From an uncultured Bacillota bacterium (GTDB taxonomy: Bacteria > Bacillota > Clostridia > Peptostreptococcales > Anaerovoracaceae), in contig CAMOZS010000069.1 of NCBI GenBank assembly GCA_946631075.1, positions 1 to 8,068 on the forward strand: a stretch of DNA of 8,068 nt, written 5' to 3'. Below are positions 1 to 4,843 of this stretch, piece after piece; within the stretch, counting starts at the first letter, position 1; each line of letters begins with the position of its first letter. The translations under genes were made by a program, and so were the position numbers. The notes beneath the pieces were generated by a model. That model made no database searches and had not been told where the DNA came from. It saw only the letters and a list, made by a program, of their open reading frames with translations.

Positions 1-1
1 G

Positions 2-445
2 CTGGAGGACCGGGTATCCTTCCTTTACGGGGACGTGAAGACCCTCAAGGAGGATCATCCGGATATGAGGGGGACCATGGATCTGGTCGTGACCAATCCG
101 CCCTACGTGGCCCGGGGAAGCGGTATCCCCGGAGCCAATGACGCCCTCAGGATCGCCCGTCAGGAGACCACGGCGGACCTGGAGGATTTCATCTCCGCGG
201 GGGCCTGGCTCCTCCGGGGGAAGGGGACCTTCTGCATGGTCCACCGACCATCAAGACTGGTAGATATCTTCTTTTTTTGCCGAAAATATCGGCTGGAACC
301 CAAGAGGATCCAGTTCGTTCACCCCTATGAGGGACAGCCGCCCAACATCGTTCTGATCCAGTGCAGCATGGGCGGGGGCAAGGAGTTAATTTACGATAAT
401 CCGATTTATGTTCACCAAATTGGTGAAATCTACACAGTTTTGTAA
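2..445 (+). CDS. trmN6: tRNA1(Val) adenine-N6 methyltransferase (TrmN6/YabB family), 3' part
   Basis: The 5' end lies outside the window; 147 C-terminal residues are visible. The product is an S-adenosylmethionine-dependent methyltransferase. The family's characterised members methylate N6 of an adenine next to the anticodon of tRNA1(Val). Visible are the substrate-binding NPPY motif (visible residues 32-35, in a TNPPYVARGSG context), then a stretch with ARQE and LEDF, then MVHRPSRLVDI and the family-typical run LEPKRIQFVHPYEG, with PNIVLIQ close to the C-terminus. These C-terminal blocks separate it from PrmC/HemK, which shares NPPY. The SAM-binding N-terminal half is not visible. The stop at 443-445 lies just upstream of a new promoter, so the next genes need not be co-transcribed. 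A 17-bp inverted repeat sits within the last codons. The family call is firm; the exact tRNA substrate is inferred from the family. Confidence 0.82.
   Translation: MEDRVSFLYGDVKTLKEDHPDMRGTMDLVVTNPPYVARGSGIPGANDALRIARQETTADLEDFISAGAWLLRGKGTFCMVHRPSRLVDIFFFCRKYRLEPKRIQFVHPYEGQPPNIVLIQCSMGGGKELIYDNPIYVHQIGEIYTVL
411..427. repeat. Perfect 17-bp inverted repeat inside the 3' end of trmN6
   Basis: TTCACCAA, one central A, then TTGGTGAA: a perfect 8-1-8 palindrome. It overlaps the codons for VHQIGE of the methyltransferase and ends 36 bp before the -35 of the next promoter. As RNA it could form a 6-bp stem with a 5-base loop, but no T-run follows directly, so it is a poor terminator. The symmetry suits a dimeric DNA-binding protein. 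Function is not known. Confidence 0.5.
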
Positions 446-463
446 AGAAATGTTAAAAAAACG

Positions 464-492
464 TTGTAAATATTTCCAATTTATGTGATAAT
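464..492 (+). promoter_or_regulatory. Sigma-A type promoter for the membrane protein-abrB(-murA) cluster
   Basis: TTGTAA at 464-469 and GATAAT at 487-492 are separated by 17 bases. A TG dinucleotide one base before the -10 (484-485) makes it an extended -10. Transcription would start near 499, giving a leader of about 20 bases before the ATG at 519. The surrounding 435-490 is very A/T-rich, with TTGTAAA occurring twice (440-446 and 464-470). Confidence 0.6.
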
Positions 493-518
493 AGAGTAGA
501 TTTTGCAGGAGGTGTGAT

Positions 519-896
519 ATGGATGTGACAATAGACATCAAAACTTTCTTCATAGTTCTGGTATTGATTGCACTTGTTATCCTGATCGTATATGGGATAT
601 TGCTGTTGCGTAAGCTCCTTGTCACAATTGAACGCACCAATAAAGTTTTATCGGATGTGGAGATCATTTCTGAACTGGCAGCATCCCGGAGCGAGGACCT
701 GGACGGTATCGTCGATAACGTATCGACGGCGGCTTCGGAGCTTTCCGGGGCAATGGCCGGAAGTTCGTTCATCGGAACGGTCTCCAGCGTAGCGAAGACT
801 GCGGCATCGCTCAAGGGTATGATCAGAAGTGATGACGACACGGAAGTCAGAGCCGCGAAGAAGAGAGAAAAGAAAGCAGCACGTACCAGGAAGTGA
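519..896 (+). CDS. Small single-pass membrane protein with a basic tail, DUF948-like
   Basis: This is a 125-residue protein not recognised with certainty. An ideal AGGAGG (507-512) six bases before the ATG fixes the start. Residues 9-30 are one strongly hydrophobic membrane segment. The N-terminus before it is acidic and RK follows directly after it, so by the positive-inside rule the C-terminus should be cytosolic. Residues 33-102 are predicted helical, with Ser/Ala/Val-rich patterns like the DUF948 group of short membrane-anchored proteins. The tail, residues 111-125, carries nine Lys/Arg in fifteen. It is the first gene after the promoter and ends 22 bases before abrB, so the two are probably co-transcribed. 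The basic tail could contact nucleic acid, anionic lipid or a protein partner; this is inference only. Confidence is high that it is a real gene and low on function. Confidence 0.75.
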   Translation: MDVTIDIKTFFIVLVLIALVILIVYGILLLRKLLVTIERTNKVLSDVEIISELAASRSEDLDGIVDNVSTAASELSGAMAGSSFIGTVSSVAKTAASLKGMIRSDDDTEVRAAKKREKKAARTRK

Positions 897-918
897 GCAT
901 CTGAAAGGAGAGAGTGCG

Positions 919-1161
919 ATGAAAGCAACCGGCATTGTTAGGAAAGTAGATGAGCTCGGCAGGATCGTTTTGCCGATCGAACTGAGACGTACACTGAGCA
1001 TTGAGATCAGAGATCCCCTCGAGATCTACGTGGACGGGGAATCCATCATGCTCAAGAAGTATCAGCCGGCTTGTATTTTCTGCGGCAATTCTGACGGCAT
1101 CCAGAAAGTACACGGCAAGAACGTCTGCGCTAATTGCATCAAGGAACTCCAGCAGCTGTAA
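919..1161 (+). CDS. abrB: AbrB-family transition-state regulator with a Cys-pair C-terminus
   Basis: This 80-residue DNA-binding regulator has a SpoVT-AbrB swapped-hairpin domain in residues 1-48, with the hallmark GIVRKVDELGRIVLP and IELRRTL blocks followed by LEIYVDGE. This half closely matches Bacillus AbrB and Abh, which repress post-exponential genes as oligomers. The C-terminal third differs: C52-x2-C55 and C70-x2-C73 form a zinc-ribbon-like four-cysteine set (CIFC and CANC), in place of the Bacillus multimerisation region. Upstream extensions of the frame exist, but ATG 919 is chosen because AAGGAG (905-910) lies eight bases before it and the family's N-terminus begins exactly there. 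It follows the membrane protein by 22 bases and precedes murA by 50. Target genes cannot be read from the sequence. AbrB itself is autoregulated in Bacillus, and the A/T-rich region at 435-490 could be a site for this one. Confidence 0.9.
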   Translation: MKATGIVRKVDELGRIVLPIELRRTLSIEIRDPLEIYVDGESIMLKKYQPACIFCGNSDGIQKVHGKNVCANCIKELQQL

Positions 1162-1197
1162 CCGGAACCGGTGGTCATCTGTTCTGTACACATTTCT

Positions 1198-1203
1198 GGA
1201 GGG
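1198..1203 (+). promoter_or_regulatory. Ribosome binding site that sets the TTG start of murA
   Basis: GGAGGG ends eight bases before TTG 1212. There is no in-frame ATG close by: the nearest upstream one (1134) lies inside abrB, lacks this site and would add 26 residues absent from MurA proteins. Confidence 0.75.
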
Positions 1204-1211
1204 ATATTAGC

Positions 1212-2483
1212 TTGGCAAAATTTTTAGTACAAAAAAGCGGACCGCTGGAGGGAGAAGTTACGATCAGCGGATCTAAGAATGCAGTGCTGCCCATCCTGGC
1301 AGCGACACTCCTGACCAAGGAGGACTGTGTCATCAAGGACGCGCCCGCTCTCAGGGACGTGGACGTGATGTGCAGACTTCTGGAGAGTCTGGGAGCTGCA
1401 GTGAATACAGATTTCGAGAACAACAGGGTAGAGGTGAACGCCTCCGCGGACCTGAATTTTGAGGCGCCTTATGATCTGGTCAAGATGATGAGAGCTTCCA
1501 TTCTGGTCCTTGGAGCCCTTCTGGTCAGGACAGGAAGAGCCCTGATCCATCTGCCCGGCGGATGCGCCATCGGAGAGCGTCCCATCGAACTGCACCTCAA
1601 GGGACTTCGGGCCCTCGGCGCCGTCATCGATGAAGACCAGCTTTCGCGCGGCATCGTAGACGCCAGAGCGGAAGGACTGCACGGAAGCGACATCTACCTG
1701 GACTTCCCCAGCGTCGGCGCTACCGAAGTCATCATCATGGCAGCGTCACTGGCGGAAGGCACCACCATTCTGGAGAACGCGGCTCAGGAGCCTGAGATCG
1801 TCGATCTGGCCAACTTCCTCAACAAGATGGGGGCAAGGATCAAGGGAGCCGGAACCGACACCATCAAGATCGAAGGTGTGGAGAAGTTCCGGGGCGTTTC
1901 TCATCATGTCATTCCCGACCGAATCGAAGCCGGCACCTTCATGGTCGCCGCGGCCATCACCGGGGGAAGGGTACTGATCAAGAACATGGTCCCCAACCAC
2001 CTCAAGGCAGTCATCGCTAAGCTCCGCGAATGCAACGTGGAGATCACCATGACCGAGGAAGGGGTCCTGGTCACCGCTGACCAGAAGACGGTCGTATCGA
2101 CCGACATCAAGACCCTGCCTTATCCTGGTTTTCCGACGGATATGCAGTCGCCCTTCATGGCCCTGCTGACGGTCGCCAGAGGACCCAGCGTGGTCATCGA
2201 GACGGTATTCGAGAACCGTTTCATGCACGTCGGAGAATTCAACCGTATGGGAGCCAACATCAAGACTGAAGGGAAGGCCGCCATCATTCCGGGCGGCAAG
2301 AAGCTGCAGGGAGCACAGGTGGTAGCAACGGACCTGCGGGCCGGGGCGTCGGTAGTCCTGGCGGGCCTGGTGGCCGAAGGCACCACGGAAGTCTCCCAGA
2401 TCTATCACATCGACCGGGGCTACGAGAATTTCGCGGAAAAGCTGAGGGGGCTCGGCGCCAACATCATGAGGATCGAAGAATAA
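1212..2483 (+). CDS. murA: UDP-N-acetylglucosamine 1-carboxyvinyltransferase MurA
   Basis: MurA transfers enolpyruvate from PEP to UDP-N-acetylglucosamine, the first committed step of peptidoglycan synthesis, in the cytosol. The 423-residue product has the family's usual length. K22-N23 in ISGSKNAVLP match the PEP/substrate residues, R94 follows KMM, and the catalytic cysteine is C118 in LPGGCAIGERP with R123 after it. D310 in GFPTDMQ corresponds to the catalytic aspartate. All key residues are present, so it should be active, and because the cysteine is present it should in principle be a fosfomycin target. The start is TTG 1212, supported by the ribosome binding site at 1198-1203 and by the conserved N-terminus. 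It lies 50 bases after abrB with no obvious terminator between, and ends at a strong terminator. Firmicutes often have two MurA paralogues (MurAA and MurAB); which one this is cannot be told here. Confidence 0.95.
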   Translation: MAKFLVQKSGPLEGEVTISGSKNAVLPILAATLLTKEDCVIKDAPALRDVDVMCRLLESLGAAVNTDFENNRVEVNASADLNFEAPYDLVKMMRASILVLGALLVRTGRALIHLPGGCAIGERPIELHLKGLRALGAVIDEDQLSRGIVDARAEGLHGSDIYLDFPSVGATEVIIMAASLAEGTTILENAAQEPEIVDLANFLNKMGARIKGAGTDTIKIEGVEKFRGVSHHVIPDRIEAGTFMVAAAITGGRVLIKNMVPNHLKAVIAKLRECNVEITMTEEGVLVTADQKTVVSTDIKTLPYPGFPTDMQSPFMALLTVARGPSVVIETVFENRFMHVGEFNRMGANIKTEGKAAIIPGGKKLQGAQVVATDLRAGASVVLAGLVAEGTTEVSQIYHIDRGYENFAEKLRGLGANIMRIEE

Positions 2484-2508
2484 GAGAATATATAATAGTA
2501 AACATATC

Positions 2509-2539
2509 AAAAACTGCTGCAGGTCATGCAGCAGTTTTT
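2509..2539. terminator. Bidirectional rho-independent terminator
   Basis: AAAAACTGCTGCA (2509-2521), loop GGTCA, then TGCAGCAGTTTTT (2527-2539): a perfect 13-bp inverted repeat. It has a T-run on both strands, so it ends murA on the plus strand and the converging lipoprotein gene, whose stop is at 2559, on the minus strand. Confidence 0.9.
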
Positions 2540-2558
2540 CTTCGCGATGATATCAGCC

Positions 2559-4019
2559 TCAGTTGTTGGTGGAAAGGCTGGTCATATAGGCCAGGAGATT
2601 GTCCAGGACCTCCGGCCGGTGGTCCTTCTTGAAATGATAGGAGATGATATCCAGATCATCCTTGGCCGCGTAGAACAGGTCACATTCGGAGCTGACCATG
2701 CAGGTGGTATCGATATCTTCCGCATCCTCGTTGACGGAAGCGATGAACCAGGCGGCCAGGCTGCTGTCCTCCTGGCAGGTCCAGATCCGGCGGGGCTCAG
2801 TGTTTTCATAATCCACATCGCACAGGCCGGAGGTGATCAGATAGTTACCGGTCATCTCGTCCATGGAACCCTGGTCCCGGCTCCGCATATCCAGCTCCAG
2901 ACGGAACTTGCCGCCCTTGGTCGAAAGGGACCGGATATAGGAAGCGGCGGTAAGATCTCCGGAAGCTTCATCCTGAAGCTGGATCCCTGTCTGAAGGGTA
3001 TACATGAGGGAGATGATGTTATTGCTGGCGCCCTGCTTCAGGACTCTGGACGGCACTTCCACCGGCTCCATAGTGTAGGTGAAGGTAGGGGCGGGTTCAG
3101 CTGCGGCCTCCTCAGCCTTTGCATCTTTCTCCTCTTCTTCAGAAGCGGCCTCCAGCTGGCCGAACCGCTTCTCGAAGGCTTCATAGGATTGATCGAACCG
3201 CTTCTGGAAGGCTTCCACGTTATTATCATCGATGACGACCACAGCCTTTGCATCCGTGGGGAGATAAGAGCCGTTGGCCTTAGCCGAAAACGAGGCGATC
3301 TCGAACAGCCTGCCGGAGCTCTTGGCCGAGGCCAGCAGGTCTCCGATCACGTTGACCGGATTGGGGAGGGAGTGCTCCTTGTCGAAGACGTAGGGGTCGA
3401 TCCCGTCCGGGATGTGGATGGAGATCCGGAAGGCGTTGCCGTACTCAGGCGCGGTCTTGCGGGCGGAACAGGTCAGGGTCCCGGTAGAGATCATGGGGCC
3501 AGCCGTGTAGATGGCATCGGAGCCGCCCTGGCAGAGGTTGATGAAGTGGTCGCATTTGAGGTACTTGGGATTGAGTTCCTCGGCGCCCGGATAGAGGTTG
3601 TCCGTCGCTTCGGTAACGATCAGGCGAAGACGGCCGTGCTGAAGGGGGCCGAGAAGACTTGCCATGCCCAGGGAGACCTGGGGACCGTCGCCCCTGAGGT
3701 CACTGGGATCCAGGGCTACGGACATGGTAACGGAAGGCTCCTTCTTCATGCCCCGGGTAGCCGGGTTGGTGAGGACGATGTAATGGTCAGCTTTTTTCGT
3801 GACGTCAAGACCTGCGTTCTCCGCCCAGCGGCCCATGTAGTCAGCCACCTGCTTGAAGGTCGCCGTACCGCCGGGAAAATCCAGGGTCAGCTTGCTGTCG
3901 CAGGTCTCCATGACAGGCCTCAGCTCCTGGCCCCGGTCGATCTGTTCTTCGCTGCAGGAGCATAAGAAAAGGCTGGACAGAAGAAGCATGGTGATAAAAA
4001 ATGAAAAAAAGCGTCGCAT
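2559..4019 (-). CDS. Lipoprotein related to PepD-type M20 dipeptidase, active site apparently lost
   Basis: A 486-residue exported lipoprotein: N-terminal MRRFF, hydrophobic residues 7-20, then the lipobox-like LCSC with C22 as likely lipid anchor. The body follows the order of the M20 aminoacyl-histidine dipeptidase (PepD) family: VADYMGRWAENAGLDV and NPATRGMKKEPSV (residues 58-97), LKCDHFINL (154-162), SYLPTDAKAVVVID (251-264), a lid-like region, then ECDLFYAAKDDLDIIS (445-460). Aligned by eye, the metal and catalytic positions are changed: GHxD reads VALD (His to A102, D104 kept), the GADNG block reads LGMA, the Glu-Glu pair reads T139-D140, and NLD reads NLC163. H467 may match the last His ligand. 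Residues 292-312 are an acidic Ala/Glu linker not expected in PepD. A surface pseudo-enzyme, perhaps peptide-binding, is inferred. GGGAG lies 11 bases before the ATG. The gene is probably transcribed alone. The coding call is firm, the relationship good, the function unknown. Confidence 0.85.
   Translation of the reverse strand: MRRFFSFFITMLLLSSLFLCSCSEEQIDRGQELRPVMETCDSKLTLDFPGGTATFKQVADYMGRWAENAGLDVTKKADHYIVLTNPATRGMKKEPSVTMSVALDPSDLRGDGPQVSLGMASLLGPLQHGRLRLIVTEATDNLYPGAEELNPKYLKCDHFINLCQGGSDAIYTAGPMISTGTLTCSARKTAPEYGNAFRISIHIPDGIDPYVFDKEHSLPNPVNVIGDLLASAKSSGRLFEIASFSAKANGSYLPTDAKAVVVIDDNNVEAFQKRFDQSYEAFEKRFGQLEAASEEEEKDAKAEEAAAEPAPTFTYTMEPVEVPSRVLKQGASNNIISLMYTLQTGIQLQDEASGDLTAASYIRSLSTKGGKFRLELDMRSRDQGSMDEMTGNYLITSGLCDVDYENTEPRRIWTCQEDSSLAAWFIASVNEDAEDIDTTCMVSSECDLFYAAKDDLDIISYHFKKDHRPEVLDNLLAYMTSLSTNN
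3161..3215. repeat. Two 22-bp direct repeats, 33-bp period, within the lipoprotein gene
   Basis: Copies at 3161-3182 and 3194-3215 differ at one base. They encode, in the minus-strand gene, EAFQKRF (residues 269-275) and EAFEKRF (280-286), an 11-residue period suited to a helix just before the acidic linker. The pair could be a recent small tandem duplication. Confidence 0.7.
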
Positions 4020-4036
4020 AATCTATATTTCTCCCA

Positions 4037-4065
4037 TTGTAAAACAGTTCTCAAGCGAATATAAT
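4037..4065 (+). promoter_or_regulatory. Sigma-A type promoter for the GNAT acetyltransferase gene
   Basis: TTGTAA (4037-4042), a 17-base spacer and a consensus TATAAT (4060-4065) give a start near 4072. A second, weaker possibility lies just downstream: TTGATA (4070-4075) and TAGTAT (4092-4097) with a 16-base spacer. The region is shared with the divergent lipoprotein gene, for which I could not pick out a convincing promoter. Confidence 0.55.
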
Positions 4066-4132
4066 GATATTGATAAAGTGCCTGACACTGATAGTATTTT
4101 AACACAGAAGTATGCAGGGAGTGTGAAAAAAG

Positions 4133-4672
4133 ATGAACCGCATCACAGAAAATCAGGACATCCTTATCCGGGAGGTCAAGTTCCAGGATTATGAATTCTT
4201 CGCCAAGTGGGAGATCGATCCGGAAGTGACCGCCTTTCTTTCCTTTGATGAAGACCGTTCCTATGAGGATGTCGTCAATGAAGCGATCCGCGATAAGAAC
4301 GATGAGACCAAGATGGACCTGACTATTGTGGCCAAGAGAACGGACAAGCCCATCGGGCGGATCCTGGTCACCAGGATCGACCGTCACAGCGACTCTCTGG
4401 ATGTGACCAAGATCTATATCGGAGACCCCGAAGAGAGGGGGAAGGGTCTGGGCGAGGAGGTCATGAGACTGCTGCTGGCCTACTTCTTCACCTTCATGCA
4501 CATGGAGAGGGTGTCCCTGGACTACTACACAGGCAATAAGAAAGCACAGAACCTGTATGAGAAACTGGGCTTCAAGAGCGAGGGTGTCGCCCGGAACGCG
4601 ACCAAAAAAAATGGCCGCTATTACGACCTGAACCTGATGTCCATGCTTCGTTCCGAGTTTTTCAATAAGTAG
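4133..4672 (+). CDS. GNAT-family N-acetyltransferase
   Basis: This 179-residue acetyl-CoA-dependent acetyltransferase is of the RimJ/RimL/SpeG-like GNAT group. Seen are an N-terminal ILIREVKFQDYEFFAKW block (residues 10-26), a strand with KPIGRILV (72-79), then the acetyl-CoA pyrophosphate loop EERGKGLGEEVM (R102-G103-K104-G105-x-G107) and the following helix. The NKKAQNLYEKLGF block (135-147) is the usual motif B that ends many acetyltransferases. The acceptor could be a protein N-terminus, a polyamine or a small molecule; the sequence does not decide. ATG 4133 is chosen because AGGGAG (4116-4121) lies 11 bases upstream and the family's N-terminus fits. It is monocistronic, with its own promoter, and a terminator follows 20 bases after the stop. 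Family membership is firm and substrate unknown. Confidence 0.88.
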   Translation: MNRITENQDILIREVKFQDYEFFAKWEIDPEVTAFLSFDEDRSYEDVVNEAIRDKNDETKMDLTIVAKRTDKPIGRILVTRIDRHSDSLDVTKIYIGDPEERGKGLGEEVMRLLLAYFFTFMHMERVSLDYYTGNKKAQNLYEKLGFKSEGVARNATKKNGRYYDLNLMSMLRSEFFNK

Positions 4673-4691
4673 ACATAATCCTGTATTCGGG

Positions 4692-4726
4692 AAACCTGGT
4701 GAAAAAGCCGGGTTTTTCTTTTTTTT
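4692..4726 (+). terminator. Rho-independent terminator after the acetyltransferase gene
   Basis: AAACCTGG (4692-4699) pairs with CCGGGTTT (4708-4715), with one G-T pair and an 8-base loop. It is followed by a T-rich run to 4726 broken by a single C. It ends four bases before the -35 of nrdD. Confidence 0.75.
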
Positions 4727-4729
4727 GTA

Positions 4730-4757
4730 TTGACGGTCAGGGTATTTGGTGTATAAT
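4730..4757 (+). promoter_or_regulatory. Sigma-A type promoter of nrdD
   Basis: TTGACG (4730-4735) and a consensus TATAAT (4752-4757), with a 16-base spacer. The predicted start is near 4764, giving a leader of about 80 bases before the ATG at 4844. The -35 follows the T-run of the previous terminator almost directly. Confidence 0.65.
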
Positions 4758-4766
4758 TGACCTTGC

Positions 4767-4794
4767 ACGCAAGATATACCACAAGATATAGTTC
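4767..4794. promoter_or_regulatory. Two overlapping NrdR-box-like sites just after the nrdD promoter
   Basis: The 9-mer CAAGATATA occurs at 4770-4778 and again at 4782-4790. Read on the minus strand, 4794-4779 is GAACTATATCTTGTGG, which fits the published NrdR box ACACWATATMTWGTGT at 13 of 16 positions; 4782-4767 fits at 11 of 16. NrdR is the repressor of ribonucleotide reductase genes, which makes a match directly upstream of nrdD meaningful. The 12-bp spacing is shorter than the roughly 31 bp usual for paired boxes. A weak third match (9 of 16) lies at 4810-4825, exactly 31 bp downstream of the better box. Confidence 0.5.
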
Positions 4795-4813
4795 GCCGCC
4801 CGGCGGCGTCAAC
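4791..4813 (+). other. GC-rich hairpin in the nrdD leader
   Basis: CGCCGCC (4794-4800), one C, then GGCGGCG (4802-4808): a perfect 7-1-7 inverted repeat in an otherwise A/T-rich leader. As RNA it forms at least a 6-bp all-G/C stem with a 3-base loop, and GTT (4791-4793) can pair with AAC (4811-4813) across a 2-base bulge. No T-run follows, so it is not a terminator. It ends about 20 bases before the G-rich ribosome binding region and could affect message stability, translation or protein binding. Confidence 0.6.
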
Positions 4814-4843
4814 CAGATAAAAATTAATGGGGGGAAGGAAGAA

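Noticed and set aside
386..928. A 180-codon minus-strand open frame across the promoter, membrane protein gene and abrB start
   Set aside because: It overlaps a well-formed promoter and ribosome binding site on the plus strand and shows no family features of its own.
1161..1172. Short inverted repeat ACCGG-AA-CCGGT right after the abrB stop
   Set aside because: Only five base pairs with a two-base centre and no T-run; too weak to call a terminator or operator.
1746..2510. A 254-codon minus-strand open frame opposite murA
   Set aside because: murA is certain on the plus strand. The antisense product has no recognisable motif and begins at the terminator.
2526..3965. A 479-codon plus-strand open frame opposite the lipoprotein gene
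   Set aside because: It starts inside the terminator hairpin and mirrors the lipoprotein's codons. The minus-strand reading has a signal peptide, lipobox and family motifs, so this one is a shadow.
4077..4089. AGTG-cctga-CACT near the start point of the acetyltransferase promoter
   Set aside because: The arms are only four bases and pairing does not extend outward; expected by chance.
4762..4773. CTTGC-AC-GCAAG at the predicted 5' end of the nrdD transcript
   Set aside because: A five-base arm with a two-base centre is too small to stand as a separate element. It overlaps the first CAAGATATA repeat, which explains part of it.
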